Part shown: piece by piece, positions 7,943-15,847 of the stretch
Layout of the letters: each line of letters starts with the position of its first letter
How positions within the stretch are numbered: the first letter of the stretch is position 1
Assembly: GCF_041262525.1 (NCBI RefSeq)
Contig: NZ_JBGCCK010000016.1
Coordinates: 112,156 to 176,155 of the forward strand
Length of the DNA stretch: 64,000 bases
DNA from: Streptacidiphilus sp041262525
GTDB lineage: Bacteria > Actinomycetota > Actinomycetes > Streptomycetales > Streptomycetaceae
Direction of reading: 5' to 3'
Program-made: the position numbers and the translations under genes
The notes under the pieces: generated by a model
Seen by the model: only the letters and a program-made list of their open reading frames with translations
Database searches by the model: none
Told to the model about the DNA's origin: nothing

Positions 7943-10285
7943 CTACGGCTTCTTCGGCGCCGCCGGGGTCAGCGCCGCGGTGGGCGTCGAGCTCGGGGTG
8001 GGAGTCGGCGTCGGGGTCGGCGTGGGGACGGTCGGCGTCGGCGTGGGCGTCGGGGACGTCACCGGCGGGGTGTAGGCCGGGGTGGACGGCTGCGTCTGCG
8101 TCGACGGGGTGGAGGACGGGGTCGACGTCGAGTTCGGCGAGTTGGACGCGCTCGGCGTGCTCGACGGGGTCGGCGCGGCCGTGGTCCAGTTGCCGGTCTG
8201 CAGGTCGAAGCTGACGTCCGGCTGGCTCGCCAGCGCCTGGGTCATGTAGTCGGTCCAGATCTGCGTCGGGAACGCGCCACCGTTGACGCGACTGGAGTTC
8301 GCCGCGTCGGCCAGGGAGATGCGCTTGCTCGCGCCCTCCTGGGCGAAGAGCCCCACTGCGGTCGACAGCTGCGGGGTGTAGCCGTCGAACCAGGCGGAGA
8401 GGTTCCCGTCCGTCGTACCGGTCTTGCCCGCGGCATCACGGCCGAGGGCCTGGGCCCGCGCGCCGGAGCCGTTCTGGATGACGCCCTGCAGAACCTCGGT
8501 GACGGTGTCGGCGACGTTGCGGTTGAAGGCCTGCACCGCGTCGTGCTTCGGCATCGTCTTCGACACGCCGTCCTGGCTGATCGACTGCACCGACCAGGGC
8601 GTGATCTGCATGCCGTGGTTGGCGAACGTCGCGTACGCGCCCGCCATCTCGATCGCGTTCGGTTCCGCGACACCGAGGGAGAGCGTGGCCGTGTTGGCCG
8701 CCATCGCGGGGGTGTCCGCAGGCAGGCCCGCCGAGATCGCGGCCTGGCGCACCTTGTCGAGCCCGACGTCGGCGCCCATCTGCGTGAAGACGGAGTTGAT
8801 CGACTTCGCCATGGCGTAGCTCACGCTCACCTGGCCGTAGCTGGCGCCGTCCTCGTTGGTGGCGGTGTAGGACGCGATGTTGCTCGGCAGGCCCTGGACC
8901 TGGACGTCGTTGTTGCCGTTGTACAGCGTGGTCGGCGTGATCTGGGTCCCAGACTGGGTCGTCGCCTGGTTCTGCAGGGCGGCGGCGAGTACGAAGGCCT
9001 TGAAGGTCGACCCGACCTGGATGTCCTTGCGCAGCGCGTCGTTGTACCCCTGCGTCGCGTAGTCGGCGCCGCCGTATGCCGCGACGAGCTTGCCGGTCTT
9101 CGGGTCCACCGAGGCAGCGGCCGCACGCAGGTCTTTCGCCTTGGGGGCGCTGGACAGCTTGTCGTGCAGCTGCGTCTTGACCGAGTCGACCATCGCGTTC
9201 TGGTCGGCCTTGTCGAAGGTCGTCACGATCTTCCAGCCGCCCTGGGCCAGCTCGTCCCGGGTGACCACGTTGTTGCTGTACAGGTAGTTGTTGGCGATCT
9301 CCACCAGGTAGCCGGCCTGCCCGGCGAGACCCTTGACCGGCGCGGCCGCCTTCACGGCCGGGAACTTGGCCGCGGCCCGCTGCTCCGGCGTCAGGTAGCC
9401 GAGCTTGGCCATGCCGTCCAGGACGTAGTTCCAGCGGTTCGTCGCCGCCTGCTTGCCCGCCGCGCTCGCGGTGCTGACGTCGTAGGCGCTCGGGGCCTGG
9501 AGCAGCGCGGCCAGGTAGGCGCTCTGGTCGGCGTTGAGCTGGGCGGCGTTGATGCCGAAGTAGGCCTGGGCGGCGGCCTGGATGCCGTAGGCGTCGCGGC
9601 CGAAGTAGGAGGTGTTCAGGTAACCGGCGAGGATGTCTTCCTTGGTCTCGGTCCGGTCCACCTTCAGCGCGATGAAGAACTCTTTCGCCTTGCGGCTGAT
9701 GGTCTGGTTCTGGCTCAGGTAGTAGTTCTTCACGTACTGCTGGGTGATCGTCGACCCGCCCTGCACGCCGTTCCCGTTCAGGGTGTCCCAGGCGGCGCGG
9801 ACCATGCCGGTGACGCTGATGCCCTGGTTCGAATAGAAGGTGCGGTCCTCGGCGGAGACCGCCGCGTGCTGCATTTCCAGCGAGATCTGGCTGATCGGGA
9901 CGATGGTCCGGTTCATCGCGCCGGTCTGACCGATCACGGTCTTGCCGTCGGCGTAGTAGTAGATGTTCGTCTGGGCGGTCGCGGCGGCGTTCGCGTTCGG
10001 CGGCTCGACGGTGAGGTAGATGCCGACGAAGGCGCCCACGCCCAGCGCGACGACGGCCAGCAGCCCGCCGAGCGACATCCGCCAGGTGGGGATGGCGCGG
10101 CGATACCAGGGCAGCGCCCTGCGCCTGGCCTTGCGCGCCGCCTTCGTGGCCCGACGCCGATCGCGCCCGCTGGCGCCCATTCCGCCTCCTTCGGCCCGGT
10201 CCTCCGCTTCCAGCGTGGCGCGGTCCATGGGGTTGGCGAGGCTGTCCGGATCGTCCATGCCGCCGCCGTTGCTGCTCTTGCCCAT
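7943..10285 (-). CDS. Class A penicillin-binding protein (transglycosylase/transpeptidase)
   Basis: Bifunctional peptidoglycan synthase: it polymerises lipid II and cross-links stem peptides outside the membrane. Numbered from ATG 10285, one membrane helix lies at about 69-93, then a GT51 domain with catalytic Glu146 (EDRTFYSNQG), GGSTITQQ and a KAKE segment, and a transpeptidase domain with STFK (Ser426, Lys429), SIN (495-497) and KTGT (621-624). The tail is about 75 residues of Ser/Thr/Pro including TPTP repeats, likely spanning the wall. GC-rich third positions begin near 10285. Other starts are ATG 10381 and ATG 10180; the last follows AAGGAGG and would remove the acidic N-terminus. Confidence 0.92.
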   Translation of the reverse strand: MGKSSNGGGMDDPDSLANPMDRATLEAEDRAEGGGMGASGRDRRRATKAARKARRRALPWYRRAIPTWRMSLGGLLAVVALGVGAFVGIYLTVEPPNANAAATAQTNIYYYADGKTVIGQTGAMNRTIVPISQISLEMQHAAVSAEDRTFYSNQGISVTGMVRAAWDTLNGNGVQGGSTITQQYVKNYYLSQNQTISRKAKEFFIALKVDRTETKEDILAGYLNTSYFGRDAYGIQAAAQAYFGINAAQLNADQSAYLAALLQAPSAYDVSTASAAGKQAATNRWNYVLDGMAKLGYLTPEQRAAAKFPAVKAAAPVKGLAGQAGYLVEIANNYLYSNNVVTRDELAQGGWKIVTTFDKADQNAMVDSVKTQLHDKLSSAPKAKDLRAAAASVDPKTGKLVAAYGGADYATQGYNDALRKDIQVGSTFKAFVLAAALQNQATTQSGTQITPTTLYNGNNDVQVQGLPSNIASYTATNEDGASYGQVSVSYAMAKSINSVFTQMGADVGLDKVRQAAISAGLPADTPAMAANTATLSLGVAEPNAIEMAGAYATFANHGMQITPWSVQSISQDGVSKTMPKHDAVQAFNRNVADTVTEVLQGVIQNGSGARAQALGRDAAGKTGTTDGNLSAWFDGYTPQLSTAVGLFAQEGASKRISLADAANSSRVNGGAFPTQIWTDYMTQALASQPDVSFDLQTGNWTTAAPTPSSTPSASNSPNSTSTPSSTPSTQTQPSTPAYTPPVTSPTPTPTPTVPTPTPTPTPTPSSTPTAALTPAAPKKP

Positions 10286-10673
10286 GCCGGTGTTGCTCCG
10301 CCCTCTGTACCCGCTGAACTGCTGGACCGAGGTCGTGTCCCGCCTCGACTGCATGATCGTTAAACGCCCCAAACGGGGCATTCCCGTCTACTTTGCCGGA
10401 TGGGCCAGGCGTGGGCGAACAGACTCGGGGTCCGATGGTCCTTTTGTGGCGGGGCTGTGACACTGGGAGCAGCCGTTCGGCTACCCTGTGAGAGCAGGAC
10501 CACAACCGAAGATCGATGGCGAGAGCCCCTTCGTGGCACCCCCCGGGTGCCGACGAACGGGGCCTTTTCGGCGTTCCCGCGCGCGTGCGGGCATCCGTCG
10601 CGATAGCTGTCGACAAGTCGACACTCGGAGGTCCTGCACAGGGATGTCAAAAGAATGTGCAGAGAGGAGTGTG

Positions 10674-11483
10674 ATGTACGCCGCAGTCTGCGCCAGCAGT
10701 TTCCGGCGCTATGCGACCTACCGCGCCGCCACCTGGGCCCGGGTCGTCACCAACACCGTCTTCGGCTTCATCATCGCCTACACCTACCAGGCGCTCTGGC
10801 AGGTCCGCCCGCACCTGGGCGGCTACGACCTGTCCGCCGCACTCACCTATGTCTGGATCGGCCAGGCCATGTTCGCCTTCATCGCCATCGGCGGCCAGGG
10901 CGCTCTGGAGGACCTGCAGACCCGGATCGCCAACGGCGACGTCGCCGTGGACCTGTTCCGGCCGGTCGACCTCCAGGCCTGGTGGCTCTCGGTCGACCTC
11001 GGCCGGGCCGGCTACCAGCTGCTCGCCAACGGCATCGTCCCGATGCTGACCGGCGCGCTCTGCTTCCACCTGCGGCTGCCGCAGGGCGGCGTCGCGGCCG
11101 CGGCCGGGGCCTGGGCGGCGTTCGCGCTCGCGCTCGTGCTGGCCGCTGTGGTCAGCTTCGCGATGCGCTACCTGGTCGCGCTGACCGCCTTCTGGCTGCT
11201 CGACGTTCGCGGCGTGCAGATGATCTACTACCTGACCTGCTCCTTCTTCGGCGGCTTCTTCCTGCCGATCACGCTCTTCCCGCCGCTGCTCGAGGGGCTC
11301 GCGAGGGTGCTGCCCTTCGTCGCCGTCTTCCAGGTCCCGGCCGACGTCTTCCTGCAGCGCTACGACGCCGCGGGCATGCTCGCGGCGCTCGGCGTCCAGC
11401 TCGCCTGGGCGGTCGTGCTGCTCGGCGCAGGCCGACTCGTGCAGGGGCGCGCGGTGCTCAAGGTGGTGGTCCAGGGTGGCTGA
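10674..11483 (+). CDS. ABC-2 type exporter permease, first subunit
   Basis: Integral membrane half of an ABC-2 exporter, 269 residues with about six helices. It has the AALTYVWIGQAMFAF and IANGDVAVDLFRPVDLQ segments typical of the paired permeases found with NatA-like ATPases of the COG4586 type. ATG 10674 follows GAGAGGAG with good spacing; an adjacent GTG at 10671 is possible. It overlaps the second permease by 8 nt, and the ATPase follows, giving a complete exporter operon. The substrate is unknown. It is divergent from the PBP gene, with about 390 bp between starts for promoters. Confidence 0.85.
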   Translation: MYAAVCASSFRRYATYRAATWARVVTNTVFGFIIAYTYQALWQVRPHLGGYDLSAALTYVWIGQAMFAFIAIGGQGALEDLQTRIANGDVAVDLFRPVDLQAWWLSVDLGRAGYQLLANGIVPMLTGALCFHLRLPQGGVAAAAGAWAAFALALVLAAVVSFAMRYLVALTAFWLLDVRGVQMIYYLTCSFFGGFFLPITLFPPLLEGLARVLPFVAVFQVPADVFLQRYDAAGMLAALGVQLAWAVVLLGAGRLVQGRAVLKVVVQGG

Positions 11484-12318
11484 CTCCAGGGTGGCTGACT
11501 CCGGGGCGGCGCAGCTGAGGCAGTCGTTGGGCGCGTACGGGCAGATCGTGCGGATGTGGATCCGTGCGGCTCTCGCCTATCCGGCCTCGTTCTGGATGAC
11601 CACGCTCGGCAACATGGCCGCCTCCGGGATGGACTTCGTCGTCATCGCGGTGATCTTCCTGCACACGCAGGCGCTCGGCGGCTGGACACTGCCGCAGGTC
11701 GCCTTCCTCTACGGCACCTCCGGACTCACCCTCGGCCTCGCCGACCTGCTGGTCGGCAGCATGGACCAGCTCGGGGTGCGGGTGCGCGACGGCTCCATCG
11801 ACACCGTCCTGGTCCGGCCCGTCCCCGCGCTCGCGCAACTCGCCGCGGACCGCTTCGCGCTGCGCAGGCTCGGGCGGATCGTCCAGTCCGGCGCCGTGCT
11901 CGGCTGGGCGCTGGCGCATCTGGAGCTGACCTGGACGCCGCTGAAGCTGCTGGTCATGGTCTCGCTGGTGCTGTGCGGGACGGTCATCTTCGGAGCGGTC
12001 TTCGTCGGGGGCTCGGCGTTCCAGTTCTTCGTCGCGGACGCGGCGGAGGTGCAGAACTCCTTCACCTACGGCGGCGCGACGATGCTGCAGTACCCGCCGA
12101 CCGTCTTCGCCAAGGACATCGTCCGCGGCACCGTCTACGGCGTGCCGCTGGCCTTCGTCAACTGGCTGCCCGCCCTCTACGTCCTCGGCCGGAGCGATCC
12201 GCTCGGGCTCCCCGGCTGGTTCCGCTTCGCCTCGCCGCTCGCCGCGCTCGCCTGCGCGGCCGTGGCCGGGCTCCTCTGGCGGGCCGGCATCCGCTCCTAC
12301 CGCAGCACCGGCAGTTGA
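11476..12318 (+). CDS. ABC-2 type exporter permease, second subunit
   Basis: Second membrane subunit, 280 residues, about six helices; VRDGSIDTVLVRPVPALAQLAADRFALR is the conserved cytoplasmic loop of this permease type. The GTG at 11476 lies inside the end of the first permease gene, so translation is probably coupled. A 15-bp tandem duplication at the 5' end repeats the start context, leaving a second in-frame GTG at 11491 just past the upstream stop; either could be used. The ATPase gene follows after 32 nt. Confidence 0.85.
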   Translation: MADSRVADSGAAQLRQSLGAYGQIVRMWIRAALAYPASFWMTTLGNMAASGMDFVVIAVIFLHTQALGGWTLPQVAFLYGTSGLTLGLADLLVGSMDQLGVRVRDGSIDTVLVRPVPALAQLAADRFALRRLGRIVQSGAVLGWALAHLELTWTPLKLLVMVSLVLCGTVIFGAVFVGGSAFQFFVADAAEVQNSFTYGGATMLQYPPTVFAKDIVRGTVYGVPLAFVNWLPALYVLGRSDPLGLPGWFRFASPLAALACAAVAGLLWRAGIRSYRSTGS

Positions 12319-12350
12319 GAACACGAGAGCGACAGAAGGGGCTTGGCGTC

Positions 12351-13379
12351 ATGAGCGAGGCGTTGATCGAGGTCGAGGGCGTCACGAAGAGCTTCGTGGT
12401 GCGTCGGCGTTCCGGCCGGCTGCGGCGGACGCGGGTCCGGGTGGACGCCGTCGCGGGCCTGGACTTCCGGATCGACCGCGGGGAGATGGTCGGCTACATC
12501 GGGCCCAACGGGGCCGGGAAGTCGACGACCATCAAGATGCTGACCGGCATCCTGCTGCCCAGCGGCGGCCGGCTGCGCGTCGCCGGGGCGGACCCGGTGC
12601 GCGAACGCGTTCGGCTGGCCCACCGGATGGGCGTCGTCTTCGGGCAGCGGACGACGCTCTGGTGGGACCTGCCGCTGCGCGACTCCTACGAGCTGGCCCG
12701 GCGTATCTACCGGATCCCGGACCAGACCTACGCGCGCAATCTGGAGCGCTGCGTCGAACTGCTGGAGCTGGCCCCGCTGCTGGAGGTCCCGGTGCGCCAG
12801 CTCTCGCTGGGCCAGCGGATGCGCGGGGACATCGCCGCCGCGCTGCTGCACGAGCCGGACGTGCTCTACCTGGACGAGCCGACCATCGGCCTCGACGTGG
12901 TCAGCAAGCGCCGGGTACGCGAGTTCCTGGCCCAGGTCAACGCGGAACACGGCACGACGGTGCTGCTGACCACGCACGACCTGACCGACATCGAACAGCT
13001 CTGCTCACGGGTGATGGTCATCGACCACGGCCGCGTCGTCTACGACGGCGGTCTCGACGGCCTGCACGACCAGGGCCGCAGCGAACGCACCCTCGTCGTC
13101 GACCTGGAGCGCGAGGCCGCCCCGATCGACCTGCCGGGCACCCGGGTGGTGCGGGTCGAGGGCAGCCGCCAATGGCTCGCCTTCCCGGCGGCGGCGAGTG
13201 CGGCGCCGCTGGTGGCGGCGGTCGCGAGCCGGTACGAGCTGCGGGATCTGTCGGTGCGCGAGCCGGAGATCGAGGACGTCATCGCGCGGATGTACGCGGA
13301 GACATCGGGGACATCGGGGACATCGGGGACTTCGGCGACTTCGGGAACGGAGGTGGGGGCCGCGGCTGTCCGAGGCTGA
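12351..13379 (+). CDS. ABC transporter ATP-binding protein (NatA-like)
   Basis: Cytoplasmic ATPase driving the two preceding permeases, 342 residues. It shows Walker A GPNGAGKS near 60, a Q-loop region reading FGQRTTLWW, the signature LSLGQRMRGD, Walker B VLYLDEP and H-loop TTHD. The extended N-terminal loop (RRRSGRLRRTRVRVDAV) and the FGQRTTLWWDLP segment are characteristic of the COG4586 subgroup. The C-terminus has a low-complexity ETSGTSGTSGTSATSGT run encoded by 9-bp tandem repeats, likely variable between strains. Start ATG 12351 lies after GAAGGGG. Confidence 0.9.
   Translation: MSEALIEVEGVTKSFVVRRRSGRLRRTRVRVDAVAGLDFRIDRGEMVGYIGPNGAGKSTTIKMLTGILLPSGGRLRVAGADPVRERVRLAHRMGVVFGQRTTLWWDLPLRDSYELARRIYRIPDQTYARNLERCVELLELAPLLEVPVRQLSLGQRMRGDIAAALLHEPDVLYLDEPTIGLDVVSKRRVREFLAQVNAEHGTTVLLTTHDLTDIEQLCSRVMVIDHGRVVYDGGLDGLHDQGRSERTLVVDLEREAAPIDLPGTRVVRVEGSRQWLAFPAAASAAPLVAAVASRYELRDLSVREPEIEDVIARMYAETSGTSGTSGTSATSGTEVGAAAVRG
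13301..13345 (+). repeat. 9-bp tandem repeat inside the ABC ATPase 3' end
   Basis: Five consecutive 9-nt units: GACATCGGG three times, then GACTTCGGC and GACTTCGGG. The unit is a multiple of three, so copy-number change alters the Gly-Thr-Ser tail without breaking the frame. Confidence 0.85.
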
Positions 13380-13556
13380 CGATCCGTAGGGCGGGCGCCT
13401 GACACGTCGGAGGCAAGTAATCGGTTTGCCTGTTGGCGATGGTGGTGGATGCAATGTCGGCATGGTCACCCAGGAGATGAACGCGTACTGCCGGGCCTCG
13501 CCACGCTGCGATCCGGGCACACTGCAACCGAATCGCCGCACGGGAGACGTCACCGC

Positions 13557-14672
13557 ATGAATACGCCACCACCATCGCCGTCTGGAGCAGGCCGGACTGA
13601 CGGTTCATCCGTCCAGATCGGCGCTCTCGTTCCGCTGACGCGGCCTGGCTGGGTCGAGGCAGGCCGACACCTGCTCGCCGGGTTCGAGCTCGCGGTTCGC
13701 GAAGTCAACGACGCCGGCGGGATCGCCGGACGACCGCTCGAGCTGGTGGTCCGCGACACCGCCGCTGATCCACAGAGGGCTGCGGCGGCCGTGGATGAAT
13801 TGGCCGGCTTGGGCGTGGCCGCCGTGGCGGGGGAGTATCACAGCGTCGTCGCCCGCGCTGCTGCCGCCAGGGCCGATGCCCTCGGCCTGCCGTTCCTCTG
13901 CTCGTCAGCGGTTCTCGACGCGCTCACCGAACAGCCCACGGATTGGGTCGCGCGCCTCGCCCCCGCGCAGTCCCACGGCTGGCAGATCTACGCGGACTTC
14001 CTCCTCGGCGCGGGTCACAGCCGAATCGCCGTAGCAGCTCAGTCGAGTGTCTACTGGGCATCGGGGACCCGCATTCTGCGGGACTGCCTCGCTCCACGCG
14101 GCGGCACCGTCCTCGAACTCGACATGGCCGCGCTCGCCCCCGCGGCCGTGGGCGACGAACTCGTCGCCCATCGCGCGACAGCCCTCCTCCTCCTGGTCGG
14201 CCACCCGGAACCGGCCGTGCCGATCGTCAGGGCCGTCCGCCGCGACCCCCGTCTCGCCGAGATCCTGATCGGTGCTCCGGCCGGGCAGCCGGAGTTCGCC
14301 GAATGGGCGACGTTGCTGGGCGATGACGGCGCCGCGATCCCGTTCCTGCGCTACCTGCCCGAGCGCCTCGGCCCACTCGGCGCACGAGTCGAGGCGGCGC
14401 TCCGCGAGCGGCTGGGTGAAGCGCCTTCCTTCGTCGCCTACGAGGGCTACGACACGGTCGCCGTCCTCGCCGATGTGCTGCGCTCTCACGGCGTGGACCG
14501 GGCGCGCATTGCGGAATCCTGGCCGCGCGTCGACGTCGAAGGCACCCGCGGGCAGATCCGGTTCTCCCGCACGCCAGGCATCAGCGTGTGGCAGTGGGCG
14601 TGGACGCCGGTCCAGGTCGTTGATCGAGATCCGGCCGAACCCGATCGCTTTCGGATCCTTCACGCCGGCTGA
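13557..14672 (+). CDS. Branched-chain-type substrate-binding domain protein without signal peptide
   Basis: A 371-residue type I periplasmic-binding fold of the Leu/Ile/Val-binding class: IGALVPLTRPG, then FELAVREVNDAGGIAGRPLELVVRD, GVAAVAGEYHS, and a late FVAYEGYDTVAVLADVL. Homologues are usually secreted lipoproteins, but here ATG 13557 (after CGGGAG) is followed by a short Pro/Ser/Gly-rich leader without a hydrophobic core or lipobox, and codons upstream supply none. It may act as a cytoplasmic ligand-binding protein, or the start may be misread. No ABC subunits adjoin it. Confidence is high for the fold, low for localisation. Confidence 0.75.
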   Translation: MNTPPPSPSGAGRTDGSSVQIGALVPLTRPGWVEAGRHLLAGFELAVREVNDAGGIAGRPLELVVRDTAADPQRAAAAVDELAGLGVAAVAGEYHSVVARAAAARADALGLPFLCSSAVLDALTEQPTDWVARLAPAQSHGWQIYADFLLGAGHSRIAVAAQSSVYWASGTRILRDCLAPRGGTVLELDMAALAPAAVGDELVAHRATALLLLVGHPEPAVPIVRAVRRDPRLAEILIGAPAGQPEFAEWATLLGDDGAAIPFLRYLPERLGPLGARVEAALRERLGEAPSFVAYEGYDTVAVLADVLRSHGVDRARIAESWPRVDVEGTRGQIRFSRTPGISVWQWAWTPVQVVDRDPAEPDRFRILHAG

Positions 14673-14812
14673 GCTCTTCGTTCGACGTCGTCGGCCGTCC
14701 CTCCCCGGGGCAAGGGCGGGGGCGGCCTGCGGGCTGGGGTAAGGAACGGATAAGGTCCGCATGTTCGAGAGATCGTCAGACATGCATCGTCCGTTCGATG
14801 GGGGACAACTCC

Positions 14813-15793
14813 GTGGCCACACCGCCGCAGCCGCCCGGTCCTGGCAGCCCGTACGGGCAGCCGAACCCTTACCAACCCACACAGCCGGGCCCGTACGACC
14901 AGCCCAATCCGTACGGGCAGCCGAACCCGAACCCGTACGCAGACCAGATCCCCGCGCAGGGCAACCCGTACGCGCAGCAGCCGACGGCGCCGACCGCTCC
15001 GCCGCAGCAACCCGGGTACGGCTACCCGCAGCCGCAGGTTCCGCCGCAGCAGGCGGGTTACGGCTATCCGCAGCAGCAGCCGATGGCGCCCGCGGACTGG
15101 TCGGTACCGGCTCCGAACGGCCTCACCTGCCGCTTCTGCGGCGGCTACCCGGCGGTCAGTACGACCGTGCGCGCACACCGGGGCCTGATCTTCATCATGT
15201 ACTTCCGCCGCCTGCCCGGCCCCTTCTGCAAGACCTGTGGCACGGCGGCGATCCGCGACATGTCCGCGCAGACGCTGGTGCAGGGCTGGTGGGGCTACGG
15301 GTCGTCGATCATCACGCCGGTCACCCTCTTCATCAACCTCTTCGCGTACAACAAGATCAAGTCACTGCCGGAGCCCGCGCCCAACCCGCCGGGCCCGCCG
15401 ATGAACCCGGGCAAGCCGCTGCTCCAGCGTCCGCACGCGCTCGGCTTCCTGCTGCCGATCCTCGCGATTCTGCTGATCGTCGTCGCGGTGGCCACGTCGA
15501 GCAGCAACAACGACGCGTACGTCCCCAGTGGCGGCGGTGGCGGGTACAGCGTCGCGCCGACCACCCCGAGCTCCGGGGACAGTGCGTCCGTCGGTGACTG
15601 CGTCAAGAACTTCGGCACCGACAGCGCGCCGAGCCTGCAGATCGTCACCTGCGCCACCGGCACGTACCAGGTGCTGCAGAAGCTGGCCAACACGACGTCG
15701 GACACCGGCTGTTCCTCGGACACGACGCAGAGTTTCACGCACACGGAGATCGGCAACGATTTCGTCCTCTGCCTGAAGGCGTACGCCGGCTGA
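14813..15793 (+). CDS. Pro/Gln-rich membrane protein with zinc ribbon and LppU-like domain
   Basis: Modular actinobacterial protein of unknown role, 326 residues from GTG 14813. Order: a Pro/Gln/Tyr/Gly-rich cytoplasmic tail (repeats like YGQPNP and GYGYPQ) to about residue 95; a zinc-ribbon-like CRFCGG...CKTCG; a hydrophobic region near IITPVTLFINLFAY; a helix LLPILAILLIVVAVA; then an external domain with Cys in VGDCVKNFG, VTCAT, TGCSSD and VLCLKAY, the pattern of LppU/SCO3897 domains. GTG 14813 is chosen because GGGGGAC precedes it at proper spacing, while ATG 14798 has no ribosome site. It is monocistronic before the hexosaminidase operator. Confidence 0.75.
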   Translation: MATPPQPPGPGSPYGQPNPYQPTQPGPYDQPNPYGQPNPNPYADQIPAQGNPYAQQPTAPTAPPQQPGYGYPQPQVPPQQAGYGYPQQQPMAPADWSVPAPNGLTCRFCGGYPAVSTTVRAHRGLIFIMYFRRLPGPFCKTCGTAAIRDMSAQTLVQGWWGYGSSIITPVTLFINLFAYNKIKSLPEPAPNPPGPPMNPGKPLLQRPHALGFLLPILAILLIVVAVATSSSNNDAYVPSGGGGGYSVAPTTPSSGDSASVGDCVKNFGTDSAPSLQIVTCATGTYQVLQKLANTTSDTGCSSDTTQSFTHTEIGNDFVLCLKAYAG

Positions 15794-15825
15794 TCCCAAG
15801 GAGGCGTGTCCGCGCGGTGATTGAA

Positions 15826-15841
15826 GTTGGTCCAGACCAAT
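15826..15841. promoter_or_regulatory. DasR-type operator (dre) before the GH20 gene
   Basis: The 16-mer GTTGGTCCAGACCAAT is a near-perfect dyad (TTGGTC-CA-GACCAA) and matches the known DasR responsive element, consensus close to ACTGGTCTAGACCACT. It ends 6 nt before ATG 15848. DasR is the GntR-family GlcNAc regulator of Streptomyces, and a hexosaminidase target fits that regulon. Confidence 0.8.
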
Positions 15842-15847
15842 GCCAGC

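Noticed and set aside
7889..10363. Plus-strand frame of 824 codons opposite the PBP gene
   Set aside because: Arg/Gly/Val-rich antisense text without domains; the PBP frame has GT51 and transpeptidase motifs.
15821..15847. TTG 15821 as start of the GH20 lipoprotein
   Set aside because: It would lie 5' of the DasR-type operator and has no ribosome site; ATG 15848 gives a normal signal peptide.
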